The notes under the pieces: generated by a model
Seen by the model: only the letters and a program-made list of their open reading frames with translations
Database searches by the model: none
Told to the model about the DNA's origin: nothing
In this document: piece after piece, positions 10,035 through 20,213 of the stretch
How positions within the stretch are numbered: the first letter of the stretch is position 1
How the letters are laid out: each line of letters begins with the position of its first letter
Translations under genes and position numbers: made by a program
Origin: Chroogloeocystis siderophila 5.2 s.c.1
Lineage (GTDB): Bacteria > Cyanobacteriota > Cyanobacteriia > Cyanobacteriales > Chroococcidiopsidaceae
Reading direction: 5' to 3'
Assembly: GCF_001904655.1 (NCBI RefSeq)
Contig: NZ_MRCC01000013.1
Coordinates: forward strand, 1-64,000
Length of the DNA stretch: 64,000 nt

Positions 10035-10790
10035 ATGAACGCGATTTTTACTCAACGTATTCCTTCCCTAGTCAAAGCAGTTGTGTTAGCACCGTTAATG
10101 GCAAGTTTAACTGTAGCTGTTCAAGCACAAACAGTGGATATCGTTCCAGCACCTGATGTTCAACTATCTGCACAACCGACAAATGATTTATTAGTAGAGA
10201 GGCTTCAAAATAAACAACCAGCTTCTTTAACATCAGAGGTACCAACTCCAGGAACAACCACAACAGCCTCTGCACCGCTGACACAAGCACCAGTTGTCCC
10301 CCCAGCAGTCGAAACATCAAGCGATCGCATTGCTCAAGTTCTCGTCGATCCTGGTCAACCAACAATCGGCGGCTCTAGCTATGTAGGTGTTGCGGGTAAC
10401 ATTGGTTTAAGCGACAATGGCAGCACTGCCCTAGGCGGTGGTAATTTTGCCATCATCAGCAAAATTGGCTTGACTAATACCCTATCAACACGTCCTTCAG
10501 CTGTATTAGGAGACAACGCGGTCATTCTGATTCCTGTTACCTACGATTTCTCTTTCCAACCTGTAGGCGCTTTTACCGATCCGTTGCCCATCGCGCCTTA
10601 CGTTGGCGGAGGTGTAGCGATTTCTACTGGTGAAGATAGCACCTTTGGAGCCGTGTTAACAGGTGGTGTAGATGTTCCTCTGACATCTCAATTCACAGCA
10701 ACAGCCGCGCTTAATGTTGCATTTGTCGATAGCACCGATATCGGAATACTCATCGGAGTCGGTTATAACTTCGGTGGATTTGGCTTATAA
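10035..10790 (+). CDS. Predicted outer-membrane beta-barrel protein
   Basis: An N-terminal signal peptide ends at AVQAQ. A Pro/Thr-rich linker (to about residue 95) follows, and then about 150 residues of alternating glycine-rich strands: YVGVAGNIGL, LGGGNFAIISKIGL, ITVAPYVGGG-like segments and a final GILIGVGYNFGGFGL. This is the pattern of a small 8-stranded barrel. I do not recognise a named family. GTG at 10029 is an alternative start two codons upstream. It stands alone. Confidence 0.65.
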   Translation: MNAIFTQRIPSLVKAVVLAPLMASLTVAVQAQTVDIVPAPDVQLSAQPTNDLLVERLQNKQPASLTSEVPTPGTTTTASAPLTQAPVVPPAVETSSDRIAQVLVDPGQPTIGGSSYVGVAGNIGLSDNGSTALGGGNFAIISKIGLTNTLSTRPSAVLGDNAVILIPVTYDFSFQPVGAFTDPLPIAPYVGGGVAISTGEDSTFGAVLTGGVDVPLTSQFTATAALNVAFVDSTDIGILIGVGYNFGGFGL

Positions 10791-10935
10791 AGAGAGCAGA
10801 GCAGCAGGGGTACTGAAGAGATGGGGAGACGAGGAGTTATGAGTGACAAATGTTGAGTTAAGAAAATTCTTTATAATTCAAAACCCACGCATCAAAACTC
10901 AAAACTAATGACTATTCCCTCGCTCCTCTCTAAAC

Positions 10936-12294
10936 TTACTTCGGGTTAACTTTGTCTATGACTGCTAATTTTCCATCATCATTAACCGTCCAAACGTCAT
11001 AAACACCGACAACATCACCGTTTTGATCGATATCGACATTACCACTCGCGCCTTGGTAATTGATATCCTGTCCCTCGCGGAGTAATCTCAACCCCTCACA
11101 AACGTCACTCACTTCGGTTCCTGGCGCATTTGAAACTTCACGAATTTTGCTCGCAATTCCTTCACCTGTGTTAGCTTGTGCTGCTTGTGCTGCTAGTACG
11201 AGGAGGGCGGTAGCATCCCACGCTTGAGGAACATACTCGCCAGGCGGTCCACCTTTTTTTGATTGCCACAATTGTGTCAGCGCCTGTAAAGCCTTGCCAT
11301 CAGCCCCTGGAACCGTGCCGATCGCACCCGATACAATGTATTTACCATCGCTTGATTTACCAACTTTGGTGGGAAAGCCTGCTGACTTCACGCCGTCGGT
11401 CAGCATAACTTGTACTCCCTGGCTCACGCCTTGCTGGTACGCTGATTTGAGGAGTAAACTACCCGTTTCTTCGTAAAGGACTGCGACGACAGCATCAGGA
11501 TCGCCATTGAAAGCGGCAGCAGCCTCTGTTTCAAAAGTTGTTGCCTTGGGGTCATAACGCGTTGGGTTCGCTTCATTCACCACAGTTCCACCGAGTTGCT
11601 TAAACGCTTGCACAAATGCGCGTTCAAAACCAACGCCGTAGTCATTGTTGATCACCACTGTCGAAACTCGCTTGAAACCTCTTTGGTTTGCCAATTGAGC
11701 TAAGGCGAGTGCTTGGTAAGTATCTGGAGGTGCAGTACGCGCCCAGTAGCCTTGAAACTCACCTTTGCTAGCGCGTTCGGTAAATACCGGACTGGTACTA
11801 CCAGGAGAAATCAGCATCACTTTGTTGCGCACGGCGATCGGGACAGCCGCACTCGAAACGCTACTCGCAAACGAACCAACGACACCTGCAACGCGATCAA
11901 CTTCAGCTAACTTGGTCATCGCCGCCGCACCAGCGCGCGGATCAGTTTGATCGTCTTGCGCAATCAGTGTAACAGGCTTGCCGTTTACTCCACCACAAGC
12001 ATTAACCGTTTCCACGACTAAAGGGACAGAATCTACCATCTGTTGTCCAATCGCAGCTAAATCGCCAGTTGATGGTAATAATGAACCAATTTTAAGTCCG
12101 TCGTTACTATTCGTTGCACTTGTGGTTGTCGCAGCGGGAGAAGCGCTATTTGCTCCTGTATTGCTGGCAGGAGGAGTATTTTCACAAGCCGCTAACAAAA
12201 GCGCACTACCCAACGTCGTTAGCGTAACTAAGGTACTACGCTTTACTTGCCGTTGAGGGAGATCTGGAGTCCTCACAGCATCAAGTCTTTTCAT
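10936..12294 (-). CDS. Branched-chain/neutral amino acid ABC transporter substrate-binding lipoprotein
   Basis: Periplasmic binding protein of the LivJ/NatB type (peripla_BP_6). The leader runs to LLAACENTP (lipobox LAAC), a Ser/Thr/Asn-rich linker follows, then GLKIGSLLPSTGDLAAIGQQM. The ligand-binding fold continues with LIAQDDQTDPRAGAAAMTKL and VVGSFASSVSSAAVPIA. In cyanobacteria NatB feeds neutral amino acids to the NatACDE transporter, but the permease and ATPase genes are not adjacent here and the ligand is not shown by sequence. Length of 452 aa is normal for the cyanobacterial group. Confidence 0.88.
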   Translation of the reverse strand: MKRLDAVRTPDLPQRQVKRSTLVTLTTLGSALLLAACENTPPASNTGANSASPAATTTSATNSNDGLKIGSLLPSTGDLAAIGQQMVDSVPLVVETVNACGGVNGKPVTLIAQDDQTDPRAGAAAMTKLAEVDRVAGVVGSFASSVSSAAVPIAVRNKVMLISPGSTSPVFTERASKGEFQGYWARTAPPDTYQALALAQLANQRGFKRVSTVVINNDYGVGFERAFVQAFKQLGGTVVNEANPTRYDPKATTFETEAAAAFNGDPDAVVAVLYEETGSLLLKSAYQQGVSQGVQVMLTDGVKSAGFPTKVGKSSDGKYIVSGAIGTVPGADGKALQALTQLWQSKKGGPPGEYVPQAWDATALLVLAAQAAQANTGEGIASKIREVSNAPGTEVSDVCEGLRLLREGQDINYQGASGNVDIDQNGDVVGVYDVWTVNDDGKLAVIDKVNPK

Positions 12295-12446
12295 ATGCTC
12301 GCTCCTGTGCTTATGCAGTCGTATCGATTTCTATACGATTAGGGAATGAGCTTGATTGTACGGCAACCAGTGAAATAATCAGCGTGAGAAATTGTTAATT
12401 CTTCACTCAAAATTCAGATTTTGATGACTTTGATGATTTAAACAAC

Positions 12447-12537
12447 GGAGAGGGAGGGATTCGAACCCTCGGTACAGCCTTACGTACTGTACAACGGATT
12501 AGCAATCCGCCGCTTTCGACCACTCAGCCACCTCTCC
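12447..12537 (-). tRNA. tRNA-Ser(GCT)
   Basis: Reading the minus strand, a 7-bp acceptor stem (GGAGAGG/CCTCTCC) closes a 91-nt cloverleaf. It contains a D arm (TGGCTGAGTGG), an anticodon loop with GCT in GGATTGCTAATCC, a long variable arm (TGTACAGTACGTAAGGCTGTAC) typical of type II tRNAs, and a T arm with GGTTCGAATCC. CCA is not encoded. The anticodon reads AGC/AGT serine codons. Confidence 0.97.
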
Positions 12538-12641
12538 ATGGTGACGAAACAATATACTATCATACCTAGAGGCAATAAGCAAAAGGTAAAAGTCAATTTT
12601 AAGCTAAACTTTTTTGACCCGTTGCGGCTCAATGCCTCTAG

Positions 12642-13574
12642 TTACAGCACCTGCGATCGCAACCACGCGATCGGCAATGTGCGTAATTTTCGCATCTGCG
12701 TGACATAAGCACGTTGGCGGAACACGTCGTAATCGTTACGCTCAATCACACTCAGAATTTGACTGTAATGCATTAAAGCTGCCCACACAGGCAGACGCGC
12801 ATCAGACGATAGATAACTAACTCCAGTTTCCGCTTGAGCATAAATCTGTCGCGTCCGTTCGATTTGGAAGCGCATCAGTTCGCGCCAGCGATCGTTTACG
12901 ACGCCTTGAAAGAGTTCTTCTTCAGAATAATCAAAGCGTTTGAGATCTTCTAGGGGTAAATAAATACGTCCCCGCCGCGCATCTTCACCGACATCACGCA
13001 GAATATTCGTGAGTTGTTTGGCAATTCCGAGCGCGATCGCTTCTGGAGTTGGATCGTGTGGTGTTTGATTTTGTTGCCATGCAGCAGTAGTCTTCGCAGT
13101 TTCAATACCCATAATCGCGGTTGACATTAAACCTACAGTTCCCGCAACTCGGTAACAGTAAAGATTTAATTGTTCAAACGTCTCATAGCGACTGCGATAC
13201 AGATCCATCCGTTGTCCGGCAATCATGTCGCGAAACGGTTGAATATCCAGATCGGGAAATTGCTGGATCGTGTCTACTAAGGCAACATCCATGTCATCAA
13301 CAGGATGACCCGCAAACACGGATTCTAACTGCTGTTCCCACAATTCTAATGTTTCTGGGGTTGTCATAGCAGCAGCCGGACCATCGACCAATTCATCAGT
13401 ACGGCGACACCAGGCATAGATTGCCCAGATTGCGCGACGTTTCTCCTCGCTCATCAGCAGTGTGGCAAGGTAAAAAGTCTTAGCATACTTTGCCATAATC
13501 TGACGACAAAGTTGGTATGCATCCTCCACAGATGCGAGCTTTTTCATGCACAGAGAATCAGGCAGTTGCAGCAT
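12642..13574 (-). CDS. crtB: Phytoene synthase
   Basis: Condenses two geranylgeranyl diphosphates to phytoene, the first committed step of carotenoid synthesis. Both Asp-rich Mg-binding motifs are visible: DELVD (in RRTDELVDGP) and the NILRDVGED motif, with GQRMDLYRSRYET between them. The frame is open to 13637, but the family N-terminus MLQLPDS starts at ATG 13574, giving about 310 aa, the usual length. The first 17 bases overlap the 3' end of the decayed crtP upstream, preserving the usual cyanobacterial crtP-crtB order. CrtB itself looks intact. Confidence 0.95.
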   Translation of the reverse strand: MLQLPDSLCMKKLASVEDAYQLCRQIMAKYAKTFYLATLLMSEEKRRAIWAIYAWCRRTDELVDGPAAAMTTPETLELWEQQLESVFAGHPVDDMDVALVDTIQQFPDLDIQPFRDMIAGQRMDLYRSRYETFEQLNLYCYRVAGTVGLMSTAIMGIETAKTTAAWQQNQTPHDPTPEAIALGIAKQLTNILRDVGEDARRGRIYLPLEDLKRFDYSEEELFQGVVNDRWRELMRFQIERTRQIYAQAETGVSYLSSDARLPVWAALMHYSQILSVIERNDYDVFRQRAYVTQMRKLRTLPIAWLRSQVL

Positions 13575-14220
13575 TCGTTGCAGGCTGGATGTTTTGCATT
13601 TGCAGGCTATAAGAATTTGCCGACTGATGGGCTGCATTAATTGCCTGCGCTGTCAGCTTACCAGAAAGTACGGCACCTTCCATGCTACCTAGATATGGTT
13701 GCATGGTGTCACTTCGATTGCGATAAAAATTATTGCGCATTTGCGGGCTAAAACGGTCATCTTGACGCGCTAATGTCGCTGTATCAAATGACCGTGGAGT
13801 TTTCACGACATAGTATTTCAATAACTTTAAAGTATTGTCGTTGCCAAAGTGCATTGAAATTGCGCTTTTTGCTAACTCAATTTTTTCACCCCAACTCAGC
13901 ATATCGTTATGACGGAGAATTACCACGATTTTATGTACGAGTGCGGGTAAATCGGAATTGACCGTGCTGTGCATGCCTAAATTATCAGGCTGATTGAAGA
14001 TCGTTGCGTGTTTTGTAAGTAACTGCAACTTCATCTTGGGGTATGTCCCAAAGAAAACCCGCAGTTTTTCATACCAGTCGCCCTTGTTGTCTTGCCAAAC
14101 TGCGATCAAACTCGCCGATACATCTTGGCTTTTCCAGACAATAGGCGTGTGACCAGCGTCTGTGAGATATTTCGTGCAGGAAAGCCCTGCTAAATCTGCC
14201 CCAGCGATCGCTACTCGCAT
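13558..14220 (-). pseudogene. crtP: Decayed phytoene desaturase (crtP/pds) with large internal deletion
   Basis: The N-terminal ~110 residues match cyanobacterial 15-cis-phytoene desaturase (FAD-binding start MRVAIAG, then YLTDAGHTPIV, GDWYE and FFGTYP). The last ~80 match its C-terminus (KLLKYYVVKTPRS, then YLGSMEGAVLSGKLTAQAI). About 260 central residues of the ~475-aa enzyme are missing, with the join near residue 128. The dinucleotide-binding GAGLAG has become GADLAG, the usual E-S-R after PIV is KSQ, and the LGGK motif is gone. The frame remains open, but no active oxidoreductase is expected. A working copy must lie elsewhere if the cell makes carotenoids by this route. Confidence 0.87.
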
Positions 14221-14438
14221 CTGTTGTGTGTCTGACCTTCAGTATTTTGACGTTTACTCGGTCTCATTATACTTTGCATTCCTTTACATTTGTAGCTGCT
14301 CAGCGAAGACGTAGGAGATCGCTACACTAAACATCTAGTATCAGAAACACGATGAAATCAACGCTATGACTAGCATTGCTATGTTTGTTAAAGCAACTTT
14401 TTTGGCTGAATCTACATGAGAAAAATGAGAACAGCGCT

Positions 14439-15414
14439 TTACATCACAAAAGTTTTAATCGTGCGCTCAAAGCGATCGCACTTCGAACAAGCAGCTTCAC
14501 TTTCCAACCAAGTCACCAAATCAGCCGCATCTGAAAAAAAATCTAACAACGCTTCGCCTAAATTTTCTAACTGCTCAATTGATAAATGACGAATTCTGGC
14601 TTCGACTTCTGGTGTAACCGTTCCCAAGCGACGCTTGAGTTGACGCGTAATCAATGCTACTTCTCCTTCTTGTCGCCCTTGTTCAATTCCTCGTTCCATC
14701 CAACTAGTGGCAATTTCCATAACTCTTTGCTGCTCAATTGGTTCAATGCTACCAAGCTCAATGAGCAATCTTTGTTCTTCTGCTGCGTTCAAAAGTAGGT
14801 GAGTGTCAACAAAGCCAGAAATCAATTTTGTTTTTGCTGGATTCAGCCTTAAGGTGGTCAACGATCGTAAACATTCGGCTTTCATTCTAGGACGTTCTTC
14901 TGGAACAATATTCATTTTTGCCATGAGCGCGCTAGCTACAGGATTTTGCTGATCGAGAAAATCTCGCCAGTTGAAGCGATTCAGCTGAATGACTCGAAAG
15001 TTGAAACATAAAACCTCAAACCTCAAAGTCAGGAAAAGCAACTTGATGGCAGTTTGACTCTAAACGTCGAGGTGCATCATAAGAAAACAAGGCAATAAGA
15101 TAAACTGGGAGAGCAAATTTTTCGTATAACCGAGCAAAATAGCGAAACATTCGTCTATCGAAATTGCTTTGTGCTGTGGCTTGATTTTCGATATGGATGA
15201 AAAAACATGATTTTTGCGCGCGAAATCGCACTTTGGCAATCAAATTAGCTTCATATTGCTTTCCTACGGTAACATCCGTAAAAACTTCTTTGTCTAAGAA
15301 GGTGAGCGATTCTGGTTCTACAGAAGTCACAACTTCTGGTAAAAATAAAGCTAAAAACTCGAAAAAGAAAGTTGATAGCAGTTCCTGGAAGAGGCGGTCG
15401 TCGTCAATCTTCAT
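14439..15414 (-). pseudogene. Rpn/DUF4351-type nuclease-transposase gene, frameshifted by a 7-bp tandem duplication
   Basis: Upstream fragment (15016-15414): PD-(D/E)XK-like Rpn domain with KVRFRAQKSCFFIHIENQ and FDRRMFRYFARLYEKF. Downstream fragment (14439-15041, next frame): FNFRVIQLNRFNWRDFL, a helical region, MERGIEQGRQEGEVALI and the DUF4351 end RRLGTVTPEVEARIRHLS. The junction is exact. On the minus strand GAGGTTT occurs twice in tandem (15011-15024). Deleting one copy restores one continuous frame reading DFEVLCFNFRV. The family is linked to recombination-promoting nucleases and is abundant in cyanobacteria. The gene is broken or length-switchable. Confidence 0.88.
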
Positions 15415-15545
15415 GAAAGTGTTTTACACCTTTTGCTTAAGCAAAGCGCGATCGCGCTTCGGTATCCCTCGCTAGCAAGATACAATTGATTCAGCAAAGG
15501 TTCTCAACAATAATTTATTAAAACGCGCGAGGAGAACATTCACGC

Positions 15546-17558
15546 ATGGGTAAAGTAGTCGGCATAGACCTTGGTACAACCAACTCAGTGGTAGCTGTCA
15601 TGGAGGGTGGCAAGCCGGTGGTAATTGCCAATGCCGAAGGAATGCGGACTACGCCCTCGGTGGTAAGCTTCAGCAAAGACGGCGAACGAGTTGTTGGCGA
15701 GATGGCGCGGCGACAAACCGTTCTCAACCCCCAAAATACCTTCTACGCCGTTAAGCGATTTATTGGTCGCAAATACAGCGAACTCAGTTCAGAATCCAAA
15801 CGAGTCCCCTATACGATTCGGCGAGACGAAGCCGGAAACGTCAAAATTAAGTGTCCGCGTTTAGACAAAGAATTTGCGCCAGAAGAAATCAGCGCGATGG
15901 TGCTACGCAAACTCGTAGAAGACGCCAGCCGCTACCTAGGCGAACCGATAACAGGAGCCGTGTTGACGGTCCCTGCATACTTTAACGATTCGCAACGACA
16001 AGCGACACGTGATGCTGGACGAATTGCAGGATTAGAAGTGTTGCGGATACTCAATGAACCAACGGCGGCATCTTTAGCATACGGCTTAGATAAGCGAGAA
16101 CACCAAACGATTTTGGTGTTTGATTTAGGTGGTGGCACTTTTGACGTATCTATTTTAGAAGTTGGTGATGGAGTATTCGAGGTCAAAGCCACAAGTGGCG
16201 ATACTCAGCTTGGTGGTAACGATTTCGATAAAAAAATCGTTGATTGGCTGGCGGATCAGTTTCTTGAAACCGAGGAAGTCGATTTAAGACGCGATCGCCA
16301 AGCGCTGCAACGCCTCACCGAAGCCGCAGAAAAAGCCAAAATTGAACTTTCGGGCGTAACAGTCACCGACATTAATTTACCCTTTATCACGGCGACAGCA
16401 GATGGTCCTAAACACCTCGAAACGCGCTTAACGCGATCGCAGTTTGAAGGTCTTTGCACTGACTTGGTGGCGCGACTGCGGACACCTGTAAAACGTGCGC
16501 TAGCGGATGCGAATCTCCGCCCATCAGATATTGAAGAAGTTGTTCTTGTCGGCGGTGGCACGCGAATGCCAATGGTACAGCAACTCGTCCGCGCGATGAT
16601 CGGTCAAGAACCAAACCAAAATGTTAATCCTGACGAAGTTGTGGCGGTAGGTGCAGCGATTCAAGCCGGAATTCTCGGTGGCGAAGTTAAAGACATTCTG
16701 CTACTAGATGTGACGCCGCTGTCGTTAGGGTTAGAAACGAGTAACGGCGTGATGAAAAAACTCATTCCCCGTAACACGACAATTCCTGTGCGGCGATCGG
16801 ATATATTTTCCACTGCTAGTAATAATCAAACGTTGGTGGAAATCCACGTCGTGCAGGGCGAACGCGAAATGGCAGGTGATAATAAATCCTTAGGTAGGTT
16901 CAAGCTGACAGGAATTCCTCCCGCACCGCGAGGTGTACCGCAAATTCAAGTCGCATTTGATATCGATGCAAATGGCATTTTGTTAGTAACCGCAATGGAT
17001 CGCACTACAGGTCGCGAACAAAGTATCACAATTCAAGGTGCTTCGACACTAAGTGAAGCGGAAGTGCAGCGAATGCTTCAAGAAGCAGAACAATACGCGC
17101 AATCTGACCGCAAACGCAAAGAGAAAGTTGAAAAGCGCACGCGCGCTGAAGCTTTAATTTTACAAGCAGAACGCCAGTTGAAAGAAATTGGTTTAGACTT
17201 TGGTATGCAGTTCGCGCGTAGTCGCAGACAACGCATCGAAGCAATCAGTCGCGAATTACGCGGATATCTTGCGGAAGAAAATGACCGAGGAATTGACCAA
17301 GCTTACGCCGATCTCCAAGACGCGGTTTACGAACTTAATCGCGAAGTTCGACAATACTTTAGCGAGGACGAGGATGATGATTTGTTCGGGTCGATTCGTC
17401 GCATCTTCACCGGTGAAGATGATTGGGAACCACCTATCCGCGAGACGCGTTCCCCTTACTATAACGACAGACCAAGACCAACTTATAATGACAGGTCAAG
17501 TAGACCGCGTCCATCGTACCAAGATAACTGGGATGATAACGATGATAACTGGCTGTAA
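15546..17558 (+). CDS. dnaK: Molecular chaperone DnaK (Hsp70 paralogue with acidic tail)
   Basis: ATP-dependent Hsp70. The nucleotide-binding domain carries IDLGTTNS (residues 7-14), the phosphate-2 motif [12 protein letters not shown] and the adenosine motif [11 protein letters not shown]. The linker [13 protein letters not shown] leads to the substrate-binding domain. The C-terminus is unlike E. coli DnaK: a helical lid is followed by an acidic run ([14 protein letters not shown]), a DDWE segment and a Pro/Arg/Tyr/Asp-rich tail of about 50 residues. Cyanobacteria have several DnaKs. The linkage to dnaJ and this tail suggest a DnaK3/DnaK1-type paralogue rather than the general DnaK2, but I cannot assign it firmly. 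A GAGGAG ribosome site precedes the ATG. Confidence 0.93.
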   Translation: MGKVVGIDLGTTNSVVAVMEGGKPVVIANAEGMRTTPSVVSFSKDGERVVGEMARRQTVLNPQNTFYAVKRFIGRKYSELSSESKRVPYTIRRDEAGNVKIKCPRLDKEFAPEEISAMVLRKLVEDASRYLGEPITGAVLTVPAYFNDSQRQATRDAGRIAGLEVLRILNEPTAASLAYGLDKREHQTILVFDLGGGTFDVSILEVGDGVFEVKATSGDTQLGGNDFDKKIVDWLADQFLETEEVDLRRDRQALQRLTEAAEKAKIELSGVTVTDINLPFITATADGPKHLETRLTRSQFEGLCTDLVARLRTPVKRALADANLRPSDIEEVVLVGGGTRMPMVQQLVRAMIGQEPNQNVNPDEVVAVGAAIQAGILGGEVKDILLLDVTPLSLGLETSNGVMKKLIPRNTTIPVRRSDIFSTASNNQTLVEIHVVQGEREMAGDNKSLGRFKLTGIPPAPRGVPQIQVAFDIDANGILLVTAMDRTTGREQSITIQGASTLSEAEVQRMLQEAEQYAQSDRKRKEKVEKRTRAEALILQAERQLKEIGLDFGMQFARSRRQRIEAISRELRGYLAEENDRGIDQAYADLQDAVYELNREVRQYFSEDEDDDLFGSIRRIFTGEDDWEPPIRETRSPYYNDRPRPTYNDRSSRPRPSYQDNWDDNDDNWL

Positions 17559-17669
17559 CAATAGAGCAGTTAGCGTTGACTCGACTGCAATCGGTTGCGG
17601 CGATTAAACTAGTTTGAACAGACAACTTTGAAAGCTAATGGCTGAGGGCTGATAGCTAATCGCTAAACT

Positions 17670-18659
17670 ATGCAAAACGTGCAAAACTTTCGGAACTATT
17701 ACGAAATTTTAGGAGTCCCTAAAGACGCAACTAATGAGGAGATAAAGAAGGTTTTCCGACGGTTAGCGCGACAATACCATCCTGACTTAAATCCAGGAAA
17801 TAAAGAAGCCGAGGAAAAATTTAAAGATATCAACGAAGCTTACGAAATTCTTTCTGACCAAGCAAAGCGGGCGCAATATGATGAATACAGTAGTCACTGG
17901 AAAAAAGGATTTTGGGGAAAGCAAACAGCGCGCGCCAAATCGTGGAGTGATAATCGCCGTGGCGGTACAGGCGATGTTGATTACGATCAGTTTTCTGACT
18001 TTAATACCTTCATTGACCAAGTTTTAGGACGTCGTAAAGAAAGAAACGGCAAAAATACTCCGCCACCATCGTCAAGTAGCCCGCCGCGCGATCCTTTTCG
18101 CCCTGGAACAACGCGAACTGCTTACACGATTTCTTCGCGTTCGAGTCGTCGCGATGTGGAAGCAAAGCTCACTTTACCTCTAGAAAAAGCGTATCAAGGT
18201 GGAATTGAGCGTATTCGTTTGGAAGATGGGCGATCGCTGGAAATTGATATGCCTTCGGGAATGATAACAGGTCAAACAATCCGCCTGCGCGAGCAAGGTC
18301 TTGGTGGTGGTGACTTGTATCTGAAAATTACTGTGTCTCCCCACCCATTTTTTAAGCTCGAAGGTTACGATGTGGCGATTCAAGTACCCATTACTCCGAG
18401 TGAAGCGGCGTTGGGAATTCCTGTAGAAGTCCCGACTTTAGATGGTTGGGTGAAAATGAACATCCCCCCAGGCGTCAAATCAGGTCAGAGATTGCGTTTG
18501 GCAAATAAAGGCTACCCTGACGAACAAGGTAAACGCGGCGATCAATTAGTCGAAATTCAAATTGTCGTTCCCAAGAATTTGAGTTCCGAAGAACGGGAAC
18601 TCTACGAAAAACTACATCAAATTGAAACTTACAACCCCCGTGATGATTTGCCAGTGTAA
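17670..18659 (+). CDS. dnaJ: DnaJ-type co-chaperone without zinc finger (class B)
   Basis: J-domain at residues 8-75 with HPD at 37-39, which stimulates the ATPase of DnaK. A Gly/Ser/Pro-rich linker (to ~residue 150) follows, then two beta-barrel C-terminal domains ([16 protein letters not shown] ..., [20 protein letters not shown]) that bind clients. The CxxCxGxG zinc-finger repeats of class A DnaJ are absent, as in CbpA/DjlA-like class B proteins. It lies 111 bases downstream of dnaK on the same strand, so it is the likely partner of that DnaK. Confidence 0.92.
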   Translation: MQNVQNFRNYYEILGVPKDATNEEIKKVFRRLARQYHPDLNPGNKEAEEKFKDINEAYEILSDQAKRAQYDEYSSHWKKGFWGKQTARAKSWSDNRRGGTGDVDYDQFSDFNTFIDQVLGRRKERNGKNTPPPSSSSPPRDPFRPGTTRTAYTISSRSSRRDVEAKLTLPLEKAYQGGIERIRLEDGRSLEIDMPSGMITGQTIRLREQGLGGGDLYLKITVSPHPFFKLEGYDVAIQVPITPSEAALGIPVEVPTLDGWVKMNIPPGVKSGQRLRLANKGYPDEQGKRGDQLVEIQIVVPKNLSSEERELYEKLHQIETYNPRDDLPV

Positions 18660-19061
18660 TTAGAGATTGACCTTTAATAAGTCAAAGATGACTTTTTTAT
18701 ATCTTTTACGCAGCTTGAGAGATACCCAAATATCTCTTGAATAGTTTGAGCATCGCGTTCTTTACTACGTTCTCCGTAGTGAGTCACTACTACAGCTACA
18801 GCTATAGTAGCTTGCTACTGACTTGACCATTAATGCAAAATACTCCTAATTAACTAAAGAAAGTATTAAGTGTACTCATTGTCAATAGTTGATTAGCAAA
18901 TTGATACACAGTGTTTGCACTCACTTGTATTTAAATTTAGAAAACTTATCGTTAAACACTAGTAGTTTTGTCATCTTTTTGTCATTATTTTTGGCAATAG
19001 TTTTGGACAAATTTATTGAATAATTAAGAAGAAGTTGCAAGATTAAAAGCGAGGGGCAATA
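18660..19061. other. Intergenic region with a perfect 15-base dyad
   Basis: A 402-base gap before the iron-binding protein gene. GTAGTGA-G-TCACTAC at 18776-18790 is perfectly symmetric. The surrounding 18760-18820 stretch is rich in GTAG/CTAC words that could fold on themselves. No ORF or known RNA is seen. The region must hold the downstream gene's promoter. A GAGGGGCAATAATG context marks the start at 19062. Confidence 0.4.
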
Positions 19062-20132
19062 ATGAGACGTCGTAAGTTTGTCTATTTAGTAGGATTAGCA
19101 AGTGCGAGTGGAAGCATTGCAATCGCCTGCGCTGATAACCAGACAACTACCACAACAACATCGCCTGCTGCATCACCAGCGACACCTGCTTCTCCAGCAG
19201 CATTAGAAAACGAGTTAGTGATCTACTCAGGGCGTAACGAACAATTAATTGGTCCAATGATTGACCGATTTAGACAAGAAACCAACGCTAATGTCCAAGT
19301 TCGTTACGGAGACACAGCAGAACTTGCGGCAACGATTCTCGAAGAAGGTAACAATAGTCCAGCCGATATTTTCTTTGGACAAGACGCAGGGGCACTAGGT
19401 GCGCTACAACAAGAAGGAAGAACCACACAACTACCAGAAAACCTGTTAAGTCAAGTAGATAGCCGTTATCGTTCGCCCGAAGGTCAATGGATTGGCATCA
19501 CAGGTAGAGTCCGGACAGTTGATTACAACACCAATTTGGTACAAGCGGCAGAACTACCACAATCAATCTTTGGTTTCACCGAGCCGACTTGGAGAGATAG
19601 AATTGGGTGGGCACCCACTAATGGCTCATTTCAAGCTTTCGTTACAGCTTTACGTGTTTCTCAGGGAGAAGACCAAGCTAGAAAATGGCTAGAAGGTATT
19701 CGTGCTAACAACCCTAGAGTTTTCCCAAATAACACTTCTATTTTAGAAGGTTTGACTCGTGGAGAAGTAGGCGTAGGCTTTGTCAACCACTACTACTTGG
19801 AACGAATCAAGCGAGAAAATCCGCAAGTTCCAGTAGAACACCATTTTACAAACGACGTTGGTTCATTAGTTAACGTTGCCGGTGTTGCCATTCTCAACTC
19901 AGCAAGACATCCTAACATTGCTCAGCGGTTTGTAGAATACTTGTTGAGTACTGATGCCCAGAATTACTTTGCGACCGAAACAAGAGAGTATCCTCTCGCC
20001 TCCGGAGTCACACCAGAAGGCGATTTGAGACCCCTTAGCCAGATTGAAAGTCAAACTCCGGAAATAAATCTGAGTGACTTGAGAGACTTGGAAGGAACAT
20101 TGCAGCTGTTGCAGCAAACGCAAGTCTTGTAA
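19062..20132 (+). CDS. futA: Fe(3+) ABC transporter substrate-binding lipoprotein
   Basis: Periplasmic iron-binding protein of the FutA/FbpA (class I, transferrin-like) family. The N-terminus is a twin-Arg-like lipoprotein leader (MRRRKF ... IAIACAD), then a Thr/Pro/Ala linker. The binding domain begins ELVIYSGRNEQLIGPMIDRF and shows PADIFFGQDAGALGAL, YNTNLV and VGVGFVNHYYLER. The family uses Tyr side chains to hold iron, and the paired Tyr (NHYYLER) is present. No permease gene is adjacent. I cannot separate FutA1 and FutA2 types from this sequence alone. Confidence 0.85.
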   Translation: MRRRKFVYLVGLASASGSIAIACADNQTTTTTTSPAASPATPASPAALENELVIYSGRNEQLIGPMIDRFRQETNANVQVRYGDTAELAATILEEGNNSPADIFFGQDAGALGALQQEGRTTQLPENLLSQVDSRYRSPEGQWIGITGRVRTVDYNTNLVQAAELPQSIFGFTEPTWRDRIGWAPTNGSFQAFVTALRVSQGEDQARKWLEGIRANNPRVFPNNTSILEGLTRGEVGVGFVNHYYLERIKRENPQVPVEHHFTNDVGSLVNVAGVAILNSARHPNIAQRFVEYLLSTDAQNYFATETREYPLASGVTPEGDLRPLSQIESQTPEINLSDLRDLEGTLQLLQQTQVL

Positions 20133-20213
20133 CCATCGGATTTTCATAGAGTTTTGGGTCACCTTATCTGCTGACCTGACTAACTCCTGACTAACTATAG
20201 AAGTAAGGGAATC

